Source: Solenopsis invicta (taxonomy: Eukaryota; Arthropoda; Insecta; Hymenoptera; Formicidae). From it: 64,000 nt of DNA. The position numbers and the translations under genes were made by a program. Of the stretch, positions 1 through 10,934 are shown piece by piece. Position 1 is the stretch's first letter; every line of letters starts with the position of its first letter. The notes under the pieces were generated by a model. That model had not been told where the DNA came from, did no database searches, and saw nothing but the letters and a program-made list of their open reading frames with translations. The stretch spans positions 18,801,846-18,865,845 of the forward strand of contig NC_052667.1 of assembly GCF_016802725.1 (NCBI RefSeq), read 5' to 3'.

Positions 1-143
1 GTACCTAACCCGTCATACGCTAACTAATTCTTATTGTAACTTGAAAACTAAGCTCCGGACAAATTTTTGCAAAAGGAAAAATCGTCTCAGAATTCGATTA
101 TGAATAAGCCAGCTTCGGGACCAATAGGTTATTTTGAATCACC

Positions 144-146
<3 letters not shown>
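1..146. mobile_element. 3' end of a CAGGGTGATTC-type transposon (partial)
   Basis: The segment ends in GAATCACCCTG followed by TA. That is the reverse complement of the terminus of the complete MITE at 1435-1586. Only this end is visible; the rest lies before the window. The sequences diverge after the first ten or so bases, so it would be a different subfamily. Confidence 0.35.

Positions 147-195
<49 letters not shown>
147..195. repeat. (TA)n microsatellite
   Basis: About 25 uninterrupted TA dinucleotides, starting at the TA next to the transposon end before it. Tc1/mariner-type elements target TA, so such runs are both targets and by-products. Confidence 0.9.
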
Positions 196-199
<4 letters not shown>

Positions 200-214
200 C
201 TATATTTTAATAAT

Positions 215-286
215 GTTTCTACAAGATTGCACTGCAATATGTAACGTTGCAGCAATATTGCTGCAAGTTTTTGTGCTGTATGGGTT
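215..286. mobile_element. Terminal fragment of the CAGCACA-ended family
   Basis: The stretch is rich in GCAATATTGC-like words and ends in GTGCTGTATGGGT, the same terminus as the right end of the element at 51453-52653. The small open frame here (213-416) has no protein character and is not called a gene. Confidence 0.4.
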
Positions 287-494
287 ACTATTCATTACTA
301 TTGAAAATATGAATAGTTTATTATTGGAGCGAATCGAATTTGATGTTTCCAATAACAAAACACAATTTTTTTTAAACATATTATTCTTACTTATTCTTTA
401 TTATTCTATAGCTTAATCTGTATTCAATGTTTCACATATAATATTTTAATTCATTAATTACAATTACGTATTATTTTACAAATTTTTGAAAACG

Positions 495-577
495 TATCGG
501 CGCGGACGGGATTCGAACCTAAGATTTCGAAAGTTTCTGAACAACAACCTAATATGCTAACACTGAGCAAATCGTAC
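495..577 (-). ncRNA. tRNA-like sequence (SINE head or tRNA relic)
   Basis: Read on the minus strand, there is a perfect B box GGTTCGAATCC (509-519) and an A-box-like TTGCTCAGTGTTAG (557-570), correctly ordered. The acceptor stem does not pair convincingly, so it is not a functional tRNA gene. tRNA-like promoters of this kind are typical of tRNA-derived SINEs. Confidence 0.55.
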
Positions 578-701
578 ATTTGTGCTATCGTTAATAAAAA
601 GTTATAATTGAAGTAAAGCTGATTTGAACAGAACTTGCGTCTTGAGTATCGCGCAAACACTCTTACTAGCTCTTATTATTTAGCCTCAGATATTTTAAAT
701 A

Positions 702-1201
702 CGAAGTATGTTCGGAAAGTAAGGTTACAACAAATATTATAAATCAAAATATGTGAATTTATTTATGAAACTTACATGGAATGTTACGTAGGTATATAAC
801 TATTTTTCAACATAGTCACCATTCAGTTCCTTACATTTAGTGAGCCGCGGGATCAATTTTTTTATGCCCTCGTTGCACTCGTTTCCCGCCAACTTCCTCG
901 ACCATTCGTAGACTGCGTCTTTTACCTCCAAATCGGACGAAAATCGTTTTCCACTGAGATGCTCCTTTAGACGAGTGAAAAGGAAGAAATCAGAAGATGC
1001 AAGGTCCGGACTATGGGATGGATGATTTAAAACATCCCAACCAAACCTTTTTGATGGGATCACTAAATGTAAGGAACTGAATGGTGACTATGTTGAAAAA
1101 TAGTTATATACCTACGTAACATTCCATGAAAGTTTCATAAATAAATTCACATTTTTCGATTTATAATATTTGTTGTAACCTTACTTTCCGAACATACCTC
1201 G
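702..1201. mobile_element. Foldback derivative of a mariner transposon
   Basis: A 500-bp insertion flanked by TA (700-701 and 1202-1203). The paralogue at 38.4 kb has the empty site. Ends read CGARGTATGTTCGGAAAG. The two ends form an inverted repeat of about 140 bp, far longer than normal mariner termini. The repeated part includes the 3' end of the transposase frame (…GDYVEK and the sequence after it), so both ends derive from the same side of the parent. It has no 5' transposase half and cannot be autonomous. Confidence 0.85.
800..1063 (-). pseudogene. Mariner transposase C-terminal fragment
   Basis: An 87-residue frame containing HPSHSPDLASSDFFLF, the block around the third catalytic Asp of the mariner D,D34D triad, and ending in GDYVEK. 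The first two Asp residues and the whole DNA-binding half are missing. Family transposases are about 345 residues. The start at 1063 is arbitrary and abuts the inverted 3' arm. Non-functional as an enzyme. Confidence 0.85.
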
Positions 1202-1434
1202 TATAAACTGTATAAATAATTAAACCTGTTCCTGTCCTTGGGCAAACCAGTCCAAAAATAACAATTAGAAATAGTATTAAAGCATGAAAAAACATTATTG
1301 ACGTAAAGAGCGTTGCAAAAGTCAATTTTGCAATTGTTATAAATAATTGTTATAAACAAATTGTTAAAAATTGACTGTAGAGGAAAACTGATTGTGCCAA
1401 TTGATTTAACGGGAAATATTACTAAAGAAACATA

Positions 1435-1586
1435 CAGGGTGATTCTTCATTGTTGTACCCACTTTTTACCATAGGAGCACGCATTTGTAATTTCTAATAT
1501 AATAATTAGAAAGTTAGAAATTCTTATCCGTCGATAAATCATGCTTCTAGGGTAAAAAGTGGGTACAACCATTAAGAATCACCCTG
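1435..1586. mobile_element. MITE with 36-bp inverted repeats, TA-flanked
   Basis: A 152-bp element with ends CAGGGTGATTCTTCATTG and CAGGGTGATTCTTAATGG. The inverted repeats cover about 36 bp with two mismatches. TA lies at 1433-1434 and 1587-1588. The paralogous repeat at 38.66 kb carries an uninterrupted …CATATATG… at this point. The TA target suggests mobilisation by a Tc1/mariner-type transposase. Confidence 0.85.
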
Positions 1587-1665
1587 TATGTGATGCTTTC
1601 TTAATTGTTATAGTTGTTATAAACAAATTAGTTACATAATTGTTTTGATAAAGAGATAATGACCA

Positions 1666-2330
1666 AATTCATTAATGTAAAATATTTTGAAGTCAAATAT
1701 AAAAAAATGTCATTTGGATTTAGAACATTTTTATCATATTATTAATAATATTTGCCAAAAGTCATAGTTACCGTTCAAGTACTCTTCAGTTACATAGTCG
1801 CAAATAGTTACTATTCAGAACTATTTGCCGATAGTTTTGTAATAGTTACTATTTAATTACTATTCACGCGCGCACGTTACCAATAGAAGTATCAACATGG
1901 ATTTATAACTTTCTAAAAATGAAAACTTCAAGAAAATTAAGAAAAGCCCCTATGCAAAATGTTTTTTGTAAAGCAGATAACTGTTGTCGCAAAAAACAAG
2001 ATTGCCATTTTAGACTAATAACGTATTCAATTTGTTAATTCGACCTGACAACATATGTTAAGGTCAAGGTCATTGGAGGATAGTTTCTATTACTGTACAA
2101 TTATTCTAATTATTACTGTTAGATTTATTAAATTTATAATAATAGTTTCACAAATATAGGATTTTTGCGTTTTTGACATAAAAAGCATTATGAAAAATAT
2201 AATAATTTACTGTTATTTTTGTTTTTACGTCTTAGTATGAAGTACGAAATCGTGTAATTACAATAAATCAACGAAATAAGATTAAATACTTCCTATTTCT
2301 GAAACAATTTTAGTTTTTATTACAATCTTA
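1666..2330. other. Non-coding AT-rich stretch
   Basis: No gene seen. Around 1780-1890 there are several ATAGTTACTATT-like words that resemble 290-315, possibly a decayed repeat. The remainder shows nothing recognisable. Confidence 0.5.
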
Positions 2331-2442
2331 TAGCGTTTTCGACTGCAGTGGGTTTTATCCAGGACGATCGTCCGTTCTAATTGGACGATTCCGGCAAATG
2401 GCGACAAACCTGGGTTAAAATTTACTGCAGTCGAAAACGCTA
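2331..2442. mobile_element. 112-bp MITE, TTA target duplication (Harbinger-like)
   Basis: Perfect 19-bp inverted repeats TAGCGTTTTCGACTGCAGT at 2331-2349 and 2424-2442. TTA stands on both sides (2328-2330 and 2443-2445). A 3-bp TWA duplication is the signature of PIF/Harbinger elements. The alternative that the TA belongs to a Tc1-type duplication cannot be excluded. Confidence 0.8.
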
Positions 2443-2534
2443 TTAATGTACTGAAATTATACAATTTTACAATAAATAGTTTTATTTCAGTGATACCCAG
2501 ATTACCAAACAAGCTTTAGTACATCGGATAACTC

Positions 2535-2655
2535 AATGTACTACATGTGTGTTCTGAACTTGTCAATTTTCTGACATTGGAATCTATTGTGGAACTGATT
2601 GTGAATTAGCAATAGAAAAGTAAAGACACATTATCAGTTAATGAAGACTTTACAT
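2535..2655. repeat. Dispersed repeat, paralogue of 58060-58195
   Basis: Shares TGTACTACATGTGTRTT, AATTTTCTGACATYGGAATCTA and the following run up to AAGACTTTA with 58.06-58.20 kb in the same orientation. Its boundaries are not sharp and no coding is seen. The region 2656-3100 holds nothing else recognisable. Confidence 0.65.
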
Positions 2656-3101
2656 GATTGTAGAACTACAGACAGTTTATGGAAGCACCTCTTTTTTAGA
2701 TTGTCGACATTGAATATGGTATGTAAAATGACAATATTTTTTTCATTTGGCTATCTGGGTATATGCACTGTCTTTCAATAACAATATTGTTATTTTTGTA
2801 TTTTTCATGTTGTATGAAGCTTGCAATCGTCTAATTACATTGATTGCGCGGTCAGTAAGAGTACCTATTTCTTAATTGGAATCACTGAAAAACAGTGAAT
2901 AGTCACTGATAATCACAGTCATAAATATAGCACTGCAAATCAGTAAGATTTCACTGATTCAGATTAAGAGAATATTTTAATGAACATTCAAATACTTTAT
3001 CCATTACTTCAATTCATTATTTTATTTACAAAGAATTATGAAATCTAATTCTTTTTAACAAATTTGTTTTTATTTAAACAAAACGTTTACGAAAATTGAT
3101 A

Positions 3102-3430
3102 AGTGAAAAAGGCCTATTTAACAGTAAACAATATCGATTAGGCCTTTAGCGAGCAAAATTTATTCCGAAAAATACTTAGACAGATGACATTTACAATATA
3201 TTAAATAATTTTTTAAAGCGAGAAAAAAAAACAATGCGATATACGATGAAGGCTCTGAGGAGCAAAAAACGTGTTTGATTAATGTACTCGTTATTTTCAA
3301 AAAAATTTTTTTCTCGCTTTTTTTAAAAGATTATTTAATATATTATAAATATCATCTCTCTAAGTATTTTTGGAATAAATTTTGCTCGTTAAAGGCCTAA
3401 TCAATATTGTTTACTGTTATTCACTCACAT
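3102..3430. repeat. Long hairpin (foldback element)
   Basis: The arm 3102-3235 is the reverse complement of 3300-3428: both arms contain AACAGTAAACAATAT, AGGCCTTTAGCGAGC-like and AATATATTAAATAAT words. The spacer is about 65 bp. The left arm has an extra AAAGGCCTATTTA. No coding. Probably a non-autonomous foldback transposon. Confidence 0.8.
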
Positions 3431-4070
3431 GAGCTTGTTTTTATTTATATTATTTGATAAGCCTATTTAATTTATAATATTACGTAATTCAGTATCTGTT
3501 TAGAATTGTGTTTTAAGACTGATAAATAATCGGCGCAAAGTTTGTATGAACTAGAAATTGAAAAATTACCGAAAAGTATTCTCAAAATCTGCTTTGACCG
3601 AATCGACCTTATTTTTTGTTTATTAATTTGTAATTAATTGGGCCGTAAATGGCCAAATTTAACTTATTATTTTTTCTAAATTTTTAAATCATGAAAGAAG
3701 TAAAACTGTATAATTTTAGGACATCAAGTTGTAATAAAAATAAAAATTGTTTAAGAAATGTAGACAACATAATTTTATTTTATTTATTTATTGTAATTAC
3801 ATAATTTTACGCTTTATAAGACATGAAAAATACAAAAATAACAATAAATTAAATGTTTTATAATTATTTTTTGTGTTAAAACGCAAAAAACCTTTTTTCA
3901 CAATTTTAAAATTATTAAATTTAATAATTTTTACAGTAACAACTGTTGCGTAAACGTTTACTTTATTTATTATTACCCGAAATGGAATAATCGAAGTGTC
4001 TTGTAGCATACTCGTTCATTCAGGCCCAAACGTATCGAAACATGTTCGTGCGGATAGGCGCATCGCGTAT
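3431..4070. other. Non-coding AT-rich stretch
   Basis: No gene, RNA or repeat recognised. The small minus-strand frame at 3797-4009 is low-complexity and not convincing. Confidence 0.4.
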
Positions 4071-4071
4071 T

Positions 4072-4423
<352 letters not shown>

Positions 4424-4429
4424 AATCTT

Positions 4430-4790
4430 CGCCGAGACGACGGATGACCAATCGAAACGCGGCCACTAGGCTAAGCATGCGATTCGCTGAGGGCGAAGTG
4501 GTGGGATCACCATAAGCCACAAGAGCTATAAAATTGATTGCTCATCAATCGATCATCATCATTTTTCGTTTTTGGCAGCCGCACGACAACTTGGAAGTGT
4601 TAACAATAAACCTAACAATAAACAACTGTATCGCTGCGCTACTGTCGTCAGAACAAATAGTTATTTCAAAAGTGTACTTATATATTGAATAAACTTTAAT
4701 ATACTATTATAGTAGTTTTGTGAAGTGTCCTCTCGCAAACCATGCGAAGACTAGTACGGACCGTCGATACCATGCTAAGCAACGGTAAAG
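4430..4790. other. GC-richer segment with TATA and AATAAA motifs, possible LTR remnant
   Basis: Contains GAGCTATAAAATTGATTG near 4523 followed by several AATAAA/AATAAAC words (4605-4690), an arrangement seen in LTRs. No terminal TG...CA pair, target duplication or second copy was found. It could equally be an unrelated promoter-like stretch. Confidence 0.25.
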
Positions 4791-4914
4791 TGCCGAACAA
4801 AAATACTAATCAAAATTAAACAAAAATTCAACATTCTTTAGCCTTAACTATTTTTAATATAAATTATATGTATAAATAACACTCAACAAAAATTCAACAT
4901 TTTCTTTGGTTTTC

Positions 4915-5625
4915 ATGTAAACGAAATTGTTTCTAATAGATTTTGATGCGCTAATTACAAATCTGGCCGTAAAAATATCGTATCATGTCAAGTTTTTAAG
5001 ATATTTTAACTTAAAGGTTCAAAAAATGAGGTTTTTAGCCATTACCTATGACTTATAAAATCTAACAATTTTTTTCAGCATCCAGCTGGATGTCACATTA
5101 AAGTGTTATTTTTACTCTTTCTAACGCATATTTGATTGCTATGATCCGACTTTTTTTCGCTGAAATAGAGCAAATTGAATTTATTTTTGTTTTTTAACCT
5201 TCTATGTCACATTTATATGTATCGTACCAATTGTTTTAAAAATTTGTATCCGAGTTTTTTGGGTCGCTGATTACGAAATTTGAAAACAGATTTTCAAAGT
5301 TCAAAATGACCGATCTAATTTGACAGATCCAAATCTCAACAAAATAAAAAAATTCAATTTGCTCTATTTCAGCAAAAGAAAGTCGAATTATAGCAATCAA
5401 ATATGCATTGGAAGGGGTAAAAATAACACTTTAATGTGACATTCAGCTAGATGCTAAAAAAAAATTGTTAGATTTTATAAGTCGTAGGTAATGGCTAAAA
5501 ACCTTATTTTTTGCACCTTTAAGTTACAATATCTTAAAAAGTGGACGTGATACAACATTTTTGCGGCCAGATTTGTAATTAGCGCATCAAAATCTTCCAG
5601 AAACAACTTCATTAACTTTAAGGCT
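4915..5625. repeat. Long inverted repeat with ~285-bp arms
   Basis: 4915-5200 is the reverse complement of 5335-5625. Landmarks on both arms are GATGCGCTAATTACAAATCT, TTTTTAGCCATTACCTA and GATTGCTATRATYCGACTTT. The loop (5225-5335) contains TTTTTTGGGTCGCTGATTACGAA, a piece of the satellite-like repeat also seen at 58.9 kb. No coding. A foldback MITE is the likeliest explanation. Confidence 0.85.
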
Positions 5626-5651
5626 AAAATGGAGTTGACCAGTGTAATTAG

Positions 5652-6453
5652 CAGGGAATGGAAAGTTACTTTTTAAAAATAACTTGTTATCGTTACTCGT
5701 TACCGAATCAAAAAAGTAACTAGTTACCGTTACTTGTTACTGACTCTCAAAAGTAACTTGTTACCGTTACCGTTACATAGAAAGTAACAATTCGTTATTT
5801 TTTCATTACTTTTTTAATTTTAAAATAAAATTAGATTATGTTTAAAAATTTTTATATAATTCTAAACCTACAGTTTTTAAAATAAATAAAACTACAAAAA
5901 TTATATAGAACTTTCTGGATAAGATTCATATAGAATTTACTAAATATAAGCTGCATACACTTTTTATCGATATTTTTAATAGGAAGTTAAATAATTACGC
6001 CACAAAGGTTAATTGTGTCACAAAGGTTTGATTTTTGTCTGAAAGTTTTATTTTGTCATGTAATGTAAAAGTTAAACCATGAAAATATTTTACTTTAATA
6101 TTACATTTTTATTGGTATTAATTTACTATTTACTTTTAACAAAAGTTGGCATCTGTAAAGTTCGCTTTTATCTTAATACAATTCTATAATTGGTTTATTT
6201 TACAACTATTCTTCAAAACGATCTTAAATATTATATAACAACGAACTATAAATACTGATTAAAAAATTATATTATAAATTAAAAAGTAACAATAAAAGTA
6301 ATTATTAAATTCGTTACCGTTACTAGAAAAATGTAACTACGTTACCGTTACAGTTACAAAAAATAAAAAGTAACGCCATTACCAATTCGTTACCAAAAAA
6401 GAGTAATTGTAACGGTAACGGCATTACAAGTAACTCGTTACTTCTAATCCCTG
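5652..6453. mobile_element. hAT-like non-autonomous element, 8-bp target duplication
   Basis: An 802-bp element with ends CAGGGAATGGAAAGTTAC and CAGGGATTAGAAGTAAC (inverted), flanked by an exact 8-bp GTAATTAG at 5644-5651 and 6454-6461. Sub-terminal regions on both sides are packed with GTTACCGTTAC-like motifs, presumably transposase-binding repeats. The interior is AT-rich and non-coding. The 8-bp duplication and CAGGG termini fit the hAT superfamily. A diverged relative lies at 54948-55427. Confidence 0.88.
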
Positions 6454-6461
6454 GTAATTAG

Positions 6462-7300
6462 TAATGTTTTTAGGAATCAGCCGTATAGTAAAAATTAATA
6501 TTAATTGTATAATCAATAACAAATGATAAACCAACGAGCGTACTGTACTACTACGAGTAGTGCGCGAATTCTGCGCGACATTACTGGTTATATTTAATCG
6601 GTTTTAATTCAAAAATTATTATAGTCTCGACATTTTTGTTTTAAAATTTTTTACTCCACTTTACTTTCAGAATATAATGTTAAAATATTGTTCAGTGATT
6701 GTAAAACACTCTGTGTATAGCTAATGCTGAATCTATTTTATAAGTCTATGAAACGTCACAATTTTAAAGAGCGACAATGAAGTTATTTTACTCTATGATA
6801 CGTAGGTTTTTTTTAAGGCTATGAGTCATATCTTAAAACATTATAAAAAATATAAAAATTTTATAGAATATTCTAGTATTTAGTATTACATTTGAGTATC
6901 TATGTAAAATTTAGATATAATTTACTTATTGGTTTAAAAATTATTTAATTTTTTATTTATTCTTGATTTTTTTATGTAAAATTGCGTTTTGTGAATTTGA
7001 TGGGAAAGTAACATTACCAATTATCAACAATTTTACACTAATAAAATTTTAATAATTATTCGTACAAAAATTTATTTAGACTTATTTACTTTAACTGTTA
7101 TTTATTTAAAACTATACCAAATGTAATAATTTTTGCAATAAAAATTATTATAAATCAAATTTTTCATTATTTTTTTCTTTATAGCTAGTTTCGGGCATTT
7201 GCGACTAAAAGTTTTTATTGTTGATTAGAAAAAAAATGAATAAATTTAAAGAAGCCTTCATTTTTTTAATTTTAATAACTTTTGACTCGTATTGTATTAA
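6462..7300. other. Non-coding AT-rich stretch
   Basis: No gene, RNA or mobile-element end recognised. The base composition is extremely AT-rich from 6830 on. Confidence 0.4.
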
Positions 7301-7304
7301 CATT

Positions 7305-7640
7305 CTAGATGTCCGCTTGGCGACATCCTCTGTCGTTCGCTCGACAGCATCTCTCTTCGTGGACTTTGTTGAATAAAAGCCATGGCTTGTCGCTATTCCT
7401 TGCCCGTCTGATCAAATCGAACGAGCCCCCAAATTATGCGTCCGCCAAAGACAGGCCGGCAATACGGTTTACTCGCGCACTTTTATTGACACACTAAGAA
7501 GTTAGTCGACTCGTTTATAAAAGAATTCTTTTTTAATTCAAAATGTGTCACAAAACCAAAACTAGATCCAGAACAGAAACGAACAGAAACAGAACATAAT
7601 CGTCCGATCGTCAAACAATGCAGCTCCGTTCATGCGCCGG
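7305..7640 (-). mobile_element. 5' remnant of an LTR retrotransposon (R-U5, primer site, leader)
   Basis: On the minus strand, a GC-richer segment with TCAATAAAAG (poly-A signal, near 7485) runs into TGGGGGCTCGTTCGATTT at 7431-7414. That matches 16 of 18 positions of a proline-tRNA primer-binding site as I remember it. The leader then reaches ATGGCTTTTATTCAACA (near 7383) with only a short frame. No matching second LTR is present, so only the 5' part survived. The outer Gypsy at 42.6 kb has a related primer site. Confidence 0.5.
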
Positions 7641-8598
7641 ACCTCCAATACCGGGCGTAATACTAGTTAAAATATCTTCTAAATTAATTAAAAGGAAAGG
7701 AATTATGATTTATTTACAATTTTTTATTATGATTTAATATTATAAGTGTATAAAATGCTTTGTTTCTTTTATTTTTACATAACAATATACTTAATTTAAA
7801 TTTAGAGATATGTTGAGTTTGTTGTTGACTCGCATAATTGGTCTGTAACTATAACCTCAGTTGACTCGAGTGACTTGTAAAATTAAACCTTAACCAAAAA
7901 AATTAAAAAATTTAAAAAATTTTGGATGTTTAATAAATTATAAAATTAACTTTTTATCATATTGACTACTAGTTTCTCTAGAAATTTTAATAAAGAGCAA
8001 AAGTAAAAGATTTCATCAGATACCAAAGACATAGAAAAATGTTATCAATGTTTAGTGGGATGAAAATAAGACGTCAAATTTTTACTAGAACTTAAAGAGA
8101 GAAAAAGATCACAAAAGAAGATCTCTTTTTAAGAAAAAATATCATCTTACAATTAGGAAAACATAGATTTTCTTTAAATTTCTGGCATAGCGTTGGTGCC
8201 CTCGATAAATTTGGAATTTTCCTGAGAGACATCGTATTTTTACGTGACACAGATCCACTTCAAGCTGGATCTACTTCAACATGAATTAATGTCCTATTCT
8301 AAATTTTGAAATTTATTTTTCAAAATTTGAAAATCCGGAATCTAAATTTTAGATTTCAGCTTTTTTGAAACTTGTACTAGTATAGTAGCAGGTCAACTTT
8401 GTGCCAAACTCTGTGTAAAATTTATTTAACTCTTAAAAATTAAAATTAAAATCCCAGCAGAACAAAAAGAATCTCAATAACGTCAATATGACTTATATCA
8501 CTTGCGTTTTATTGCTTTCCGAAAATCCCGCGATCAAAGTTTTAAGATAATCCATTGAAAAATATTTGAAAGAATTCACTACTTTGCCATATTGCATC
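7641..8598. other. Non-coding stretch upstream of the Copia
   Basis: No gene recognised. AT-rich, with a few inverted AAATTTTGAAA-type words around 8300-8360. Confidence 0.4.
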
Positions 8599-8911
8599 TA
8601 TAGGGCTATCGTGGTGATATTGCATGTGAGATAAAAAGGTGCAGTCATTAGAGTATCACTGAATGTTTATTGCACATCAGCATATAATGATTCTAATATA
8701 TATATTATATACAGAACAAAAAGTATGAACGTACAAGAGGAAATATAATAATAATACTGCTAAAATTGCAAAAACGAACAATGTCTATTTTTTTTTTCTA
8801 TGAAGGCGCTCTGTCTGTCCGAACGCTGCCTACCGCTGCGAGTCTATTATACTACCGATCGCGCCAGTATCGATATAATCAATTATTGACTGTTAGAAAT
8901 TATCGCTAACA
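8599..8911 (-). repeat. 3' LTR of the Copia
   Basis: On the minus strand it begins TGTTAGCGATAATTTC at 8911, preceded by a purine tract AAAATTAAAAGAGGG (8912-8927), and ends at TATAGGGCTATCG. The last part matches 12402 onward. A fragment of the same LTR recurs at 18570-18652. Its terminus lacks the usual CA end. Confidence 0.75.
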
Positions 8912-9099
8912 CCCTCTTTTAATTTTTAACAGTCTAACATGTATTCGAATTTAAAAGGAAAAAAGTTCTGATCAAACTACAAAAAAAAAAAAAAAAAACA
9001 TCACTAGTAATAATCTTCTATAACAGTTTTCCTTAATACATAAAATAAAACTGAAATATATAATAGCTTAACCAACTAAAACACTTTTATGAATATTGA

Positions 9100-10230
9100 A
9101 TTTAACCTTTCCTAGTGGTTTAGTAAATAAATCTATAAGTTGCTTATCACTCTGACAATAGCTTATACTAATAGTCCCTTTCTTTAATTCTTTATGAATG
9201 AAGTTATATTTCGTCGTCATATTTGACGTCTATGTGCTTTGAGCGTCGGTTCATAACTCCGTTTTTTATAAGTTTAATAGCATTTTGGTTATTTACGTTA
9301 AGTTTTACTTCAACAAAATCGTCTAAAAGTTCCTTAATTAATGTATTTACATACAGAATCTTTTTGTACACTCTGCCGCTGCAATATACTCTGCCTCAAT
9401 GCTTGATGTTGCCACCACAGCTGCCTCCTCGAACACCATGCGATTGGATCAGTAGAGTATCATGTATCCGCTCGTACTTTTCCTTGTATCAGGATCTCTT
9501 GCGTAGTCAGAGTCGCAGTAAACAACTCTTTCTCTTTCGTCATATTTGTCGTATACCTTGATTCGATGTACCACTAAGATATCGAAACATTCGTTTAATT
9601 TCCGTTATTCTTTGTTTTGTACAGTTGTTCTGATGTTTAGTCGTTCTGATTTTATGTCGAAGGTTATTAAAGAGTATTTTTTCTTCATAGCTAATGTAAA
9701 AAGGGTTCTTAATGACGTATTGTTTATTTACAGGACTGAAAGTTTCTCCGTAATCTATCCCGTAAATTTGCTCGAATCCTCTAACGATCAATCTTGCTTT
9801 CTTTCTTCTGTTTTCTTTTGTCTTGAATATCCATCTACTACTTAAGATTTTTTCCTTCTACTTCCATATTATCAACTAGTTTCCATGTGTTGTTTTTCTT
9901 TAAAGATTCCTTTTCTATTTTAATTGCCTTCTTCCAATCTTCTTTCTCTGCACCTGTTACAGCTAGTTGATAAGTTAAGTATACGTAGTCATTATATTTT
10001 TCAGGAAATTTTCTATCTTGCGTTGATTTTCGTAGTTTTAGTTGCTGTTCTTGTTTTTGAGGCGTTTCGTCGTCAGCATCTTTATATTTTTCTGATGTTG
10101 TCTTATTTGTTTCTCTTGGATCTTGTTCTTTGCTGATTTCTTCATCTTTATTTTCTTCTTTCAGTTCTGTTTTTTCTACGTATGCTTGACTGGTTTTTCG
10201 CAAATATTTTGGATTCAATTTTGCTTTCAA
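9100..10230 (-). pseudogene. Copia reverse transcriptase / RNase H remnant
   Basis: The minus strand shows the Copia linker and the start of the RT domain (WKKAIKIEKESLKKNNTW near 9890-9945), then GIDYGETFSPV (about 9755), then abruptly IKRMFRYLSGT (about 9580). The roughly 150 residues that should carry YVDD are missing. RNase H follows: DSDYARDP then RKSTSGYM (about 9470-9525) and SSIEAEYIAAAEC (about 9375-9415). Frames change at least twice. The product would have copied the element RNA, but this copy cannot. Confidence 0.88.
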
Positions 10231-10415
10231 ATTTTACGTCTCTTGAGAGAGTTATGTTCCTGTTCTCGTTATCCCACAGTCGATAGCCTTTTGGACTGTA
10301 TTGAACAAAAATCAGTTTTCTGCTGCGACTGTCCAGTTTCCTTAATGATCCTAGGACTTTTGCATATGCTGCATCCGAATAATTTCAGAAAGCGTAAATC
10401 AGGCTCCTTTCCGCT

Positions 10416-10930
10416 CTACATTTCATAAAGGGTCACATCAAGTGATTTCGTCGGGCTCCTATTTAAAAAGTATGTGGCCGTATATGCTGCTTCTTTCCAT
10501 ATTTTTTTCTTGAGTTTTGATTCTTCCAACAGTGCTCTGATTTTTTCTAACAACGTAGGATTCAATCGCTCGGTTTTCCCATTTAACTGCGGAGTGTAGG
10601 GTAAAGTGAGATTCATTTTCGTTCCATTTTTCTAGCACTAATTCCGGAGATTTTTGTTTACGTATTCACAACCATTGTCGCATCTTAATTTTGCTAGTTT
10701 TAAATTTCACCGAGTTTCAGCAAATTTAACATATTTTTTAATTGCATCCGCAACTTCATATTTATTTTTTAGTAGATAAATCACCGTGAAATGAGTATAG
10801 TCATCTAACATAATCAAAATGTACCTTTTATCATCCCAGGTAGAAGTTTCTACAGGACCGCAGACGTCGGAATGCACCAGTTCCAAAGCTTGCTTTGTTC
10901 GTGTGTCGCCTTTTTTAAGAGGTGTTCTCG
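10416..10930 (-). pseudogene. Copia integrase core remnant
   Basis: The minus strand reads HSDVCGP then ILIMLDDYTHF (10800-10900), then LRCDNGCEY (about 10670), then YTPQLNGKTERLN followed by FLNRSPT (10440-10610). These are the three acidic blocks of a Copia integrase, in order. In-frame stops (for example after KFAETR near 10700) interrupt it. Its role would be insertion of the cDNA into the genome. Confidence 0.88.
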
Positions 10931-10934
10931 TCTG

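Larger units (their letters stand above)
395..1665 (-). repeat. Dispersed repeat with tRNA-like core, copy 1 (interrupted twice)
   Basis: Blocks 395-700, 1203-1434 and 1589-1665 align in order with the uninterrupted copy at 38135-38765. Both copies share the starting words ATAGCTTAATCTGTAT, the tRNA-like core, and the trailing AATTGTTATAAACAAATTAGT. The two gaps in the alignment are exactly the insertions 702-1201 and 1435-1586. The tRNA-like core lies on the minus strand. The repeat could be a tRNA-derived SINE embedded in a larger element, or a non-autonomous transposon that picked up a tRNA-like segment. Confidence 0.75.

Noticed and set aside
495..577. A functional tRNA gene
   Set aside because: A and B boxes are present, but the acceptor and anticodon stems do not form and the sequence is part of a dispersed repeat.
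9223..10428. Several plus-strand frames of 70-112 codons
   Set aside because: Antisense shadows of the minus-strand Copia pol frames.
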